Notes: generated by a model from the sequence alone, not told the origin. 6,441 nucleotides of DNA from an uncultured Desulfohalobiaceae bacterium (GCA_913055195.1 CAJXJU010000073.1:1-6441), one strand, 5' to 3'; positions 1 through 6,260 are shown, counted from the stretch's first letter. Program-made: numbers and translations.

Positions 1-226
1 TAGCATCTATCTTTTGCTCACCAAGATACTCTTCTAGTACATTCAAAAACTTTATTTTTCTTTGATATTCATCATTATACTTCTTATCTGGCACGAGATA
101 TAGGTCAATATCCCCACCTTTTGCTTCATTATCTACACGACTTCCATAAAGATACACCTCACCACTTCCAAAACACTCTTGGAAAGCTTTTAATATCATT
201 TTTTGTTCATAAGTCGTTAGTCTCAT
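1..226 (-). CDS. Minimal nucleotidyltransferase (MNT-type), N-terminal part, cut by window edge
   Basis: Seen: reading leftwards from an ATG at 226-224, 75 codons run open to the window edge. The protein starts MRLTTYEQKMIL and carries GSR at residues 28-30, then GGDIDLY at 37-43 with the acidic pair D39 and D41. Known: G-S-x10ish-DxD is the catalytic signature of the polymerase-beta-like nucleotidyltransferase fold; the small stand-alone members are often MNT antitoxins that AMPylate a HEPN toxin. The family is usually about 100 residues, so roughly a quarter is missing. Start choice: an in-frame TAG lies four codons upstream, and the N-terminus matches my memory of the family; M10 is a less likely start. 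There is no good Shine-Dalgarno. Inferred: any HEPN partner would lie downstream, beyond the left edge, since nothing coding precedes the gene here. It is markedly AT-rich relative to the right-hand genes. Confidence 0.85.
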   Translation of the reverse strand, partial: MRLTTYEQKMILKAFQECFGSGEVYLYGSRVDNEAKGGDIDLYLVPDKKYNDEYQRKIKFLNVLEEYLGEQKIDA

Positions 227-384
227 TTCTAAAACCTATTATAATGCTTTTCGATACCCAAATCTGATAATACTCAAACTCTTTATTTTTTATTTTCTCG
301 CATAGTTTTGGAAAGATTTTTTCCTATTTATTGTGTTTGTTTATAAGTGAATTTTATAGAAAAACTGCTTTGAGTTGGCTTTGG
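227..384. other. AT-rich spacer without genes
   Basis: No ORF with a usable start is visible. The stretch is strongly AT-rich. It holds a weak dyad (GGAAA at 310-314 and TTTCC at 320-324). Plus-strand promoter-like hexamers (TTGTGT at 331-336, TATAGA at 355-360, spacing 18) match consensus poorly and are not called. The spacer lies between divergently oriented genes, so promoters for both are expected somewhere here. Confidence 0.6.
238..243 (-). promoter_or_regulatory. Candidate -10 box for the nucleotidyltransferase gene
   Basis: The minus strand reads a perfect TATAAT here, ending 11 nt before the ATG at 226. A start about 6-7 nt downstream would leave a leader of only ~5 nt, which fits the lack of a Shine-Dalgarno. 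The -35 is poor: the hexamer at 17-bp spacing is CAGATT. The surroundings are AT-rich, so a chance match is quite possible. Confidence 0.35.
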
Positions 385-440
385 GATAGTGGATAGTTGA
401 TGGTGGATAGTTGATGGTGGATGATGGATGGAGGATGAAA
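385..440. repeat. Tandem heptamer array, 8 units, consensus GATRGTK
   Basis: Eight consecutive 7-base units run without a gap from 385 to 440, each starting GAT. The first five are GATAGTG, GATAGTT or GATGGTG types; the last three (from 420) are more diverged. Units 2-3 and 4-5 form a perfect 14-bp duplication (392-405 and 406-419). It lies in noncoding DNA upstream of the ATPase gene and keeps exact 7-bp phase. Heptameric short tandem repeats are known between genes in cyanobacteria and other bacteria; their role is unknown. With eight units, no period other than 7 fits better. Confidence 0.85.
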
Positions 441-472
441 GTTCACGGAGTCAGGTTGAGTCAAAAACAACA

Positions 473-500
473 TTGAACTTTGAACGTTGAGCATTGCACA
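473..500. repeat. Second, degenerate heptamer array (TTGAACN-like), 4 units
   Basis: Four consecutive 7-base units each begin TTG: TTGAACT, TTGAACG, TTGAGCA and TTGCACA. They decay from left to right and end 21 nt before the ATPase ATG. The unit differs from the array at 385-440 and is out of phase with it. A TTG at 480 opens an in-frame extension of the ATPase, but this lies inside the repeat and has no ribosome-binding site, so it is not used as the start. Confidence 0.6.
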
Positions 501-510
501 AGGTTAAAAC

Positions 511-515
511 AGGAG
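511..515 (+). promoter_or_regulatory. Ribosome-binding site fixing the ATPase start at 522
   Basis: AGGAG lies 6 nt before the ATG at 522. This decides between the ATG and the in-frame TTG at 480, which has no comparable site and would add 14 residues encoded by heptamer repeat. Confidence 0.75.
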
Positions 516-521
516 CACAAC

Positions 522-1607
522 ATGAGATTCTTTAACACAGCAGGTCCGGTCAGGTGCGAAAAACATTATTGTTTACCACCTCTGCAAAGATTTGACCTGG
601 AGGAAATATTACTTTTAATAGAACAACAAAAATACTTTGTCCTCCATGCTCCGCGTCAAACAGGCAAGACAACTTGTTTACTGGCCTTGATGGAGTATTT
701 AAATAATGAAGATAAATATAAGGCTCTTTATGTCAATGTGGAGGCAGCCCAGGGGGCAAGAGAAGATGTTTATGGCGCAATAAAGGCTATCATGTATGAA
801 ATATCCTATCAATGGCGAATGGCCTTTAAAGATGAATACTTACTCCATCACTATCAGAACATATTAAAAGATACTGGCGAGTATGCTGCCTTTCAAGCAT
901 TACTGAGCTTTTTATCAGAATACAGCGAAAAACCAATTGTACTTATGCTGGATGAAATAGACAGCCTGATAGGTGACACATTAATCAGCGTCCTACGCCA
1001 GATAAGATCAGGCTATATTTTAAGACCTGCCAATTTTCCCCAGAGCATAATCTTATGTGGCATCAGAGATGTACGGGATTATCGCATTCATTCCAGCAAG
1101 GAAAAGGCAATCATCACAGGTGGCAGTGGATTTAACATTAAGGCTAAATCTCTACATCTTGAAGATTTTAACAAACGTGAGATAGAGATACTCTACAATC
1201 AACATACAGAGGAAACAGGCCAGAAATTTGAACAAGGGGTAATAGATTATGTCTGGGAGTTAACAGAAGGACAGCCCTGGCTTGTCAATGCCCTGGGTTA
1301 TGTGGCCTGCTTTGAAATAAAACAGAGTCGAGACAGAACAAAAACAATAACCAGAAAGCTTATTGCAGAGGCTAAGGAACGCATTATCCTGGAAAGACAG
1401 ACGCATATAGATCAACTTGCAGATAAACTAAAGGAAGAAAGGGTAAAAAAAGTAATAGAGTCAATTTTAAAAAGCGAAGTTGTTCGAGCAATAAAAGAAG
1501 ATGAACTTCAGTATGTAATAGACCTTGGTCTTATAAAAAGAACCAGAGAGGGCATAAGGGTATCCAATAAGATATATATGGAGATAATCGGGAAAACTCC
1601 TTTATGA
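522..1607 (+). CDS. AAA-type ATPase, C-terminally truncated by frameshift
   Basis: Seen: 361 residues starting MRFFNTAGPV. Walker A is APRQTGKT at 43-50, Walker B is IVLMLDEID at 139-147 with D144 and E145, and a CGIRDVRDYR motif at 179-188 is probably the sensor region. The rest is helical and charged, with a winged-helix-like end (LGLIKRTREGIRVSNKIY). Known: this matches a widespread uncharacterised family of AAA/STAND-like ATP-binding proteins beginning MRFFNTAGPV, which as I recall them are about 500 residues long and end in a nuclease-like domain. Odd: the frame stops at TGA 1605-1607, while family-like sequence continues in the -1 frame, so this is a broken copy. No partner gene is adjacent; the efflux operon starts 390 nt downstream and is probably unrelated. 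Function of the family is not established; ATP binding is well supported, a role in mobile-element or defence biology is only inference. Confidence 0.8.
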   Translation: MRFFNTAGPVRCEKHYCLPPLQRFDLEEILLLIEQQKYFVLHAPRQTGKTTCLLALMEYLNNEDKYKALYVNVEAAQGAREDVYGAIKAIMYEISYQWRMAFKDEYLLHHYQNILKDTGEYAAFQALLSFLSEYSEKPIVLMLDEIDSLIGDTLISVLRQIRSGYILRPANFPQSIILCGIRDVRDYRIHSSKEKAIITGGSGFNIKAKSLHLEDFNKREIEILYNQHTEETGQKFEQGVIDYVWELTEGQPWLVNALGYVACFEIKQSRDRTKTITRKLIAEAKERIILERQTHIDQLADKLKEERVKKVIESILKSEVVRAIKEDELQYVIDLGLIKRTREGIRVSNKIYMEIIGKTPL

Positions 1608-1729
1608 TGCAGGTGGAGCTGGAATCAGAGATAAGACCTGCCTGGTACGTTCAAAAAGATGGTGCACTTGATATGGTCAAACTCATGCGAGCATTTCAGG
1701 AATTTTTCAGTGCGGGGATGAATACCTGA
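1598..1729 (+). pseudogene. Out-of-frame tail of the AAA-type ATPase
   Basis: Seen: in the frame one base behind that of the ATPase, codons from 1598 read SFMMQVELES, then IRPAWYVQKDGALDMVKLM and RAFQEFFS, before a short unrelated AGMNT and a TGA at 1727-1729. Known, from memory: the WY-x-DG-x-LDM-x-KL-x-AFQ-x-FF stretch is the linker that follows the ATPase core in full-length members. Inferred: loss of one base (or four) near 1590-1600 split the gene, and a second lesion near 1711 removed everything after the AFQEFF motif. The junction sequence GGGAAAAC is not a good slippery heptamer in this frame, so programmed frameshifting is unlikely. A single-base sequencing error could explain the frameshift but not the missing C-terminus. 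Confidence 0.75.
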
Positions 1730-1853
1730 ACCCGCTGGAACCTATGAAGATGGGAAAATAAGCAGATCCATACAAGCAATTTCAACCTTCCAAATCTCCT
1801 ATCGTTTCAACTCCTTAACTCAACTTTCTGAGCTGAAAAATCTTCGTGCGGGG

Positions 1854-1912
1854 ACAGGCGAACGTGCGTTATGACGATTGTAACTACCTGAAATCATTAG
1901 TCGTTCCCCTGT
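1854..1912. promoter_or_regulatory. Imperfect 11-bp inverted repeat in the efflux leader
   Basis: ACAGGCGAACG at 1854-1864 can pair with CGTTCCCCTGT at 1902-1912, with 10 of 11 positions complementary and one internal C-C mismatch. The loop of 37 nt itself offers weak pairings. It lies 85 nt before the adaptor ATG, where a 5' leader structure or a regulator site could be. There is no T-run after it, so it is not a typical intrinsic terminator. Role unknown. Confidence 0.4.
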
Positions 1913-1926
1913 TACCACAAGCTGTA

Positions 1927-1936
1927 ATTCGCGAAT
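1927..1936. promoter_or_regulatory. Perfect palindrome ATTCGCGAAT
   Basis: A perfect 10-bp palindrome centred between 1931 and 1932, 61 nt before the adaptor ATG. Position and symmetry would suit a dimeric repressor of the efflux operon, but only one copy is present and no regulator gene is in the window. It may instead belong to degenerate heptamer-type filler (GTAATTC, GCGAATC, ACGACTT). Confidence 0.25.
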
Positions 1937-1983
1937 CACGACTTTTTGCAGGAGACTCTTGTAAGGAGACGAACAAAAATAAA

Positions 1984-1989
1984 AAGGAG
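1984..1989 (+). promoter_or_regulatory. Ribosome-binding site of the adaptor gene
   Basis: AAGGAG lies 8 nt before the ATG at 1998, close to consensus in sequence and spacing, and settles this start. It predicts strong initiation for the first gene of the operon. Confidence 0.8.
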
Positions 1990-1997
1990 AAAAACAG

Positions 1998-3143
1998 ATG
2001 GAAAGGCAAAAAAAGGCCAGCAACAAAGCTGCATGGATTATAAGCTGTTTAATCCTGATATTTCTTGCGCTAGCAGTGTTTAATTTTCTGGGAGTCAAAA
2101 AAAAGGATGATTCTTTAGCGCCAGAAGAAGAAAAAACAGCAAAAGCGCCGGTTCAGGTTGATACAGTCAAAAAAGGAGAACTGGACTGGTTCCTGGATGT
2201 CACAGGTGACCTGAAACCCCTTCAGGTTGTAGATGTCCATCCCAAAATCTCAGGCAGGATCATAGAAAAGATACTGGTGGAAAAGGGAGACTGGGTCGAG
2301 AAGGGACAGCTTGTGGCAGTTCTGGAAAAAGACACAATTAAAGCTCAGCTAAATCGTGCCCGTGCAGAGCTGGAAGTAGCGCAAGCAAACCAGGAAGTTC
2401 TGCAAAAAGACTACCAGCGCATAAAAAATCTCTTCCAGAAACATGCCGTTCCCAGACAACAATTAGACCATATCCAGGCCGAACTTAAAGCAGCTAAGGC
2501 CAGATTAAAGCAAGCCAGGGCAGTTCTGAAAGAACTTCAAATCCTTTATCGCAACCATAATATCTATGCCCCGTGCAAAGGCGTAGTTGCTGCCCGCTAT
2601 GTTGATCCCGGAAACCTTTCAGATATTGAAAGACCTATTTTGCGTATCTCCAACGAAAAAATCCTCAAGGTGGAAACTTCCATTCCTGAAAAAGATTTCC
2701 CCTATGTGCACAAAGGCATGGAAGTCACATTCCATACAGATGCCTATCCAGAGAAAACCTTTTCCGGACAGGTAGCCATTGTTTATCCCACACTAAATCC
2801 ACAAAGCCGCACCGCAAGCATTGAAATACATATTCCTAACAATAATCTTATCTTACGCTCAGGCATGTTTGCCCATGTCAGGTTATATTTTGGCAAAAAG
2901 CAGGCCCTCGTTATAAGCCGGGACGCCTTAAACAAGGTGCCGGGCACAGGAAATTATTATGTTTATGTGATCAAGGGGCAAAAGGCTTGCTTGCGAAACA
3001 TTCAAATAGGACTCAAACAGGGCAACCGCGTCCAGGTCTTATCAGGACTGCATGAACGCGAGCAAATAGTGGTCAAAGGCCAAAACAGATTGAAAGACGG
3101 CATGCTTGTGGAGGTTAAGGAGAAAAAAAATGAAACTAACTGA
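1998..3143 (+). CDS. RND efflux periplasmic adaptor subunit (membrane fusion protein, HlyD/AcrA type)
   Basis: Role: the periplasmic adaptor linking the inner-membrane RND permease to an outer-membrane channel. Seen in 381 residues: a basic N-terminus and one hydrophobic segment at about 13-32 (signal anchor); the first half of a lipoyl/biotinyl-like domain at ~77-112 (ISGRI at 84-88, then VEKGDWVEKGQ); an alanine-, glutamine- and lysine-rich alpha-hairpin coiled coil at ~113-185; the second lipoyl half from IYAPCKGVV at 189-197 through DPGNL; a beta-barrel at ~220-300; and a membrane-proximal domain to the end. Domain order and length are normal for the family. No acceptable lipobox is present, so it is probably anchored by the helix rather than by lipid. 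It overlaps the permease gene by 14 nt, whose ribosome-binding site lies within its last codons. No outer-membrane channel gene is next to it. Substrate cannot be told from sequence. Confidence 0.93.
   Translation: MERQKKASNKAAWIISCLILIFLALAVFNFLGVKKKDDSLAPEEEKTAKAPVQVDTVKKGELDWFLDVTGDLKPLQVVDVHPKISGRIIEKILVEKGDWVEKGQLVAVLEKDTIKAQLNRARAELEVAQANQEVLQKDYQRIKNLFQKHAVPRQQLDHIQAELKAAKARLKQARAVLKELQILYRNHNIYAPCKGVVAARYVDPGNLSDIERPILRISNEKILKVETSIPEKDFPYVHKGMEVTFHTDAYPEKTFSGQVAIVYPTLNPQSRTASIEIHIPNNNLILRSGMFAHVRLYFGKKQALVISRDALNKVPGTGNYYVYVIKGQKACLRNIQIGLKQGNRVQVLSGLHEREQIVVKGQNRLKDGMLVEVKEKKNETN
3117..3122 (+). promoter_or_regulatory. Ribosome-binding site fixing the permease start at 3130
   Basis: AAGGAG inside the end of the adaptor gene lies 7 nt before the ATG at 3130. 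This favours ATG 3130 over an in-frame TTG at 3106, which would add eight basic residues not expected before the usual MKLTEFSVKQPIA start. An A8 tract (3123-3130) fills the spacer and runs into the start codon. Confidence 0.8.
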
Positions 3144-6100
3144 GTTTTCGGTCAAACAACCAATAGCTACTTTAATGCTTCTTCTGGCCCTTGTGCTTGT
3201 CGGTGCTGTTTCCCTGTCTAAGCTCAGCATTGATATGTTCCCTGATATTGAACCTCCGGTTGTTTCCATCCTCACCACCTGGCCCGGGGCAAGTGCCTCT
3301 GATGTAGAAACAGAAGTGACCCAAAAAATTGAAGATCAGGTAAGTGCAGTCAATAACCTGGACAGCCTGACCTCCAAGTCCCTGGATAACCTTTCTGTAA
3401 TCTCGTGCAAATTTGAATGGGGGACAAACCTGGATGTAGCCACCAATGACATTCGCGACAAACTGGAACTGGCCAAAAGAGATCTGCCAGATGATGTTGA
3501 ACCGCCCATGCTCTTTAAATTCAGCAGCGCAACAGCTCCAATCCTTTTTATGACTGTCAGCAGTGGCAATCAAACCTGGCCGCGACTCTATCATTTAGTG
3601 GATAAATATATCTCTGACGAGTTAAAACGCGTCCCCGGCGTAGGAGCTATTCAACTCTATGGGGGATTGCGCCGCAGAATTAACATCTACTTTGATCTGG
3701 ACAAAATCGAAGGATATCGCCTATCCATACACAGGATCAATCAGATTCTGGCTGCTGAGAACCTGAACATTCCTGCCGGAAATATCAAGTCCGGCTTCCG
3801 CGAATACTTTGTGCGCGTTCCTGCGCGCTATAAAGATGTGGAAGAGATTAAAAATACCATTATTGCTTTTTATAATGAAAACCCTGTTTATCTGCGCGAT
3901 GTGGCCAGAGTTGAAGATGGCTATAAACCGCAGGAGTTAAATGGCTGGGGTGACGGCAGAAAAGCCATTGTTCTTCTTTTACAAAAACAAAGTGGGAAAA
4001 ATACAGTTGCAGTTATTAAGCGAGTTAAGGACAAACTTAAGCAACTTCAAAAAAACCTGCCTTCTGATGTAAAGATCAACATTGTCCTGGACAATTCAGA
4101 AAACATACTCCTCAGCGTCAAAAACCTGCGTAGCAGTCTTTTATGGGGTGTTTTCTTTGTCATCCTGGTCACCCTGCTTTTCTTGCGTCAGGTAAGACCA
4201 GCTATCATTATTGCCCTGGCCATCCCCTTCTCTCTGATCACTTCTTTTATATTTCTCTATCTCTTTGGCTACACCATAAACCTGATTTCTCTCATGTCCC
4301 TGGCCATTGCCTCGGGCATGGTCGTGGATAACGGCGTGGTGGTACTGGAAAATATTTTCCGTCATCTGGAACGTGGTTCATCTCCTATACAGGCTGCCAT
4401 TAACGGAGCCTCAGAAATGGGCATGGCTATTACAGCCTCGAGCATGACCACTGTAGTCGTTTTTGTTCCTCTAATGTTCCTCACAGGACTGGCCGGTATC
4501 ATTTTTAAACAGCTTGGCTTTGTCATCGTAATTACCATCCTGGCCTCACTTTTTACTGCCCTGACCATGACACCTATGCTCTGTTCCAGATGGGTTAAAA
4601 AAGGCGTCCTGGAGGGAAAAAATCAGAAAAAAATCCTGGGACGCCTTTACAGTTTAAGTGAAAGCTGGTTCAAGGCCATGGAAGAAGCCTATGCAGGAGT
4701 TCTTGCCCGGGCATTAGAACACCGCAAAACAGTCTTTTTACTGGCATTGTCAATCTTTATCAGCAGTATCTCTCTGATCCCCTACCTTTCTACTTCTTTT
4801 ATGCCTGAATCAGATACGGGTGATATTAGTATTGACTTTCGACTGAGCGAAGGAACGCGCATTGAAGAAACCAACCGGGTCGTGGAAGAAATCCTGCAAA
4901 ACATTGATGAGGTGGTAAAACCAGAGGAATTTCGTCACTCCTATGCCTTTGATGGTCAATCTGAGCAGGGCAAGGGCGTGGCCTTAGGTATGGATGAAGG
5001 CCCTAATGTAGGCCAAATTGGGTTCAAGCTGGTAGACAGGGACAAAAGAACCAGGAGTGCCAAAGAAATTGCAGCCCTTCTCAGGGAGCGAGTCCAGAAA
5101 ATACCAGGAATTACGCATATTAAGGTGACGGCCAAAAACCCCATAACAGCCATTCTAATGGGCAGAGGCAAACCGGTTTCAGTGGAACTCCAGGGGGCTG
5201 ACTTAAACGAGATCATTGCCTTTGCAAACAGATTAAAGGCAACAATGCAAAATATCCCGGGTCTGGTGGATGTATCCATCAGCCAGAAGGACCCGCGACC
5301 AGAACTATGGGTAATCATTGACCGTGAAAAGGCATCCTCACTGGGGCTGAATGTAGCTTCTATTGCCACTGTCTTAAGGAACTATTTTTATGGAAAACAG
5401 GCAACCAGCTTTCGCGACAGTGGTGAAAATTTTGATATTTTCACCCGGCTGGACCAAAAAAATAAAGACAATCTGGATCACCTGCTAAGAGTGCCCATTT
5501 TCACGCCTGATGGACGCATGGTCCGTTTACGCAATGTGGTCACAATCAAAGAAGGAAGCGGTCCAATCGAAATTGAACGCAAAAACCGCCAAAAAATCGT
5601 AAAAGTTGAGGCAGACCTCTTCAAACGTTCCCTGGGCGAAGCAGTAAGTGATATCAAAAGGGCGCTGGAAGAGATAGGTGTGCCCCCGACAATCTCCTTG
5701 AGTTTTGGAGGCGATATTGAGGAACAGGCCAGAGCCTTCCATGATTTGACTGCCCTTTTGATCCTGGGGATCATATTGGTCTATATGGTCATGGCCTCTC
5801 TTTTTGGAAACCTGCGGGATCCCTTGATCATCATGTTTTCTGTCCCCTTTGCCTTTAGCGGAGTTTTTTATGCGTTCTATCTTTTTCACGTTACCTTAGG
5901 AATTATTTCCTTTATGGGCATCATTATGCTCTTAGGGATTGTGGTCAATAATGCCATTGTGCTTCTGGATTACACCCATCTTTTGCAAAAAAGGGGCAAA
6001 AGTCTTTTTGAAGCCGTCACCCAGGCCGGACAGAGCCGTTTAAGACCCGTGCTCATGACCACCCTGACCACCTTTTTTGGCATGTTACCCATGGCCATAT

Positions 6101-6237
6101 CCAGAAGCGTGGGAGCAGAAATCTGGAATCCCCTTGGAATAACCATGCTTTCAGGGCTCTTGCTTTCTACCCTGATCACCCTTGTGCTGGTGCCTACTAT
6201 TTATTATCACCTGGAGTCCAGGAAACAAAAGTTGTAG
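3130..6237 (+). CDS. RND efflux permease, HAE-1 type, inner-membrane pump
   Basis: Role: the ion-driven inner-membrane pump of a tripartite efflux complex, acting with the adaptor encoded just upstream. Seen in 1035 residues, the usual length: start MKLTEFSVKQPIA; TM1 at ~10-30; SIDMFPDIEPPVV and WPGAS-x-DVE-x-EV of the first porter domain; TM2-TM6 at ~338-485; TM7 at ~534-553; FMPESDTGDI at 557-566 opening the second porter domain; GGDIEEQ at 860-866 before TM8; TM8-TM12 to the end. The two halves repeat the same plan. TM4 reads GMVVDNGVVVLEN (D400, N401, E407); TM10 reads GIVVNNAIVLLDY (N940, N941); TM11 has RLRPVLMT (R970, T977). Against AcrB, D407, R971 and T978 are kept, while D408 and K940 are both Asn. 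Not CusA-like, so not obviously a metal pump. It is translated with the adaptor by coupling; its stop codon falls in a hairpin repeat. Substrate unknown. Confidence 0.94.
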   Translation: MKLTEFSVKQPIATLMLLLALVLVGAVSLSKLSIDMFPDIEPPVVSILTTWPGASASDVETEVTQKIEDQVSAVNNLDSLTSKSLDNLSVISCKFEWGTNLDVATNDIRDKLELAKRDLPDDVEPPMLFKFSSATAPILFMTVSSGNQTWPRLYHLVDKYISDELKRVPGVGAIQLYGGLRRRINIYFDLDKIEGYRLSIHRINQILAAENLNIPAGNIKSGFREYFVRVPARYKDVEEIKNTIIAFYNENPVYLRDVARVEDGYKPQELNGWGDGRKAIVLLLQKQSGKNTVAVIKRVKDKLKQLQKNLPSDVKINIVLDNSENILLSVKNLRSSLLWGVFFVILVTLLFLRQVRPAIIIALAIPFSLITSFIFLYLFGYTINLISLMSLAIASGMVVDNGVVVLENIFRHLERGSSPIQAAINGASEMGMAITASSMTTVVVFVPLMFLTGLAGIIFKQLGFVIVITILASLFTALTMTPMLCSRWVKKGVLEGKNQKKILGRLYSLSESWFKAMEEAYAGVLARALEHRKTVFLLALSIFISSISLIPYLSTSFMPESDTGDISIDFRLSEGTRIEETNRVVEEILQNIDEVVKPEEFRHSYAFDGQSEQGKGVALGMDEGPNVGQIGFKLVDRDKRTRSAKEIAALLRERVQKIPGITHIKVTAKNPITAILMGRGKPVSVELQGADLNEIIAFANRLKATMQNIPGLVDVSISQKDPRPELWVIIDREKASSLGLNVASIATVLRNYFYGKQATSFRDSGENFDIFTRLDQKNKDNLDHLLRVPIFTPDGRMVRLRNVVTIKEGSGPIEIERKNRQKIVKVEADLFKRSLGEAVSDIKRALEEIGVPPTISLSFGGDIEEQARAFHDLTALLILGIILVYMVMASLFGNLRDPLIIMFSVPFAFSGVFYAFYLFHVTLGIISFMGIIMLLGIVVNNAIVLLDYTHLLQKRGKSLFEAVTQAGQSRLRPVLMTTLTTFFGMLPMAISRSVGAEIWNPLGITMLSGLLLSTLITLVLVPTIYYHLESRKQKL

Positions 6238-6260
6238 AGCCGCCCTATGGGCGTCTCTAC
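6234..6260. repeat. Hairpin repeat of the GTAGAGACG...CGTCTCTAC type overlapping the permease stop
   Basis: Arms of 12 bp (6234-6245 and 6249-6260) are complementary apart from one C/T position, around a 3-nt TAT loop. The permease stop TAG (6235-6237) lies in the left arm. Palindromes with GTAGAGACG arms are, as I recall, dispersed intergenic repeats in cyanobacteria and some other bacteria. No T-run follows, so Rho-independent termination is doubtful, but such a stem could block 3' exonucleases and protect the operon mRNA. An alternative outer pairing joins GTTGTAG at 6231 with CTACAAC at 6260. Confidence 0.65.

Larger units (their letters stand above)
1730..1997. other. Spacer/leader before the efflux operon
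   Basis: No convincing gene is visible in this 268-base stretch. Short open frames exist (for example 1722-1874 in the frame of 1722) but have no start codon or recognisable product. It contains the second copy of a 9-bp direct repeat, an inverted repeat at 1854-1912, a 10-bp palindrome at 1927-1936, and AGGAGAC repeated at 1950-1956 and 1964-1970. It should contain the operon promoter, but I cannot point to good -35 and -10 boxes. Confidence 0.55.

Noticed and set aside
480..521. Longer ATPase beginning at TTG 480
   Set aside because: The TTG lies within the heptamer array and lacks a ribosome-binding site, whereas ATG 522 has AGGAG at 6-nt spacing and yields the expected MRFFNTAGPV start.
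1590..1600. Programmed -1 frameshifting in the ATPase
   Set aside because: In the reading frame the codons are GGG AAA ACT; slipping back gives mismatched CGG and GAA pairing, and no stem or Shine-Dalgarno-like stimulator stands out.
1722..1874. Open stretch reading IPEPAGTYEDGKIS... as a gene remnant
   Set aside because: No start codon and no family I recognise; a 50-codon open frame is expected by chance. The frame at 1714-1761 (GDEYLNPLEPMKMGK) is equally unassignable.
1846..2043. Plus-strand 65-codon ORF
   Set aside because: Starts in spacer DNA and runs out of frame into the adaptor gene; lysine/asparagine-rich low-complexity content from the A-rich leader.
2034..2052. Lipobox (IISC at residues 14-17) making the adaptor a lipoprotein
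   Set aside because: The hydrophobic stretch before Cys17 is only about six residues, while hydrophobicity continues to residue ~32; a signal anchor fits better.
1820..2098. Minus-strand 92-codon ORF
   Set aside because: Overlaps the start of the well-supported adaptor gene, has no ribosome-binding site, and its product resembles no family; it is an antisense shadow.
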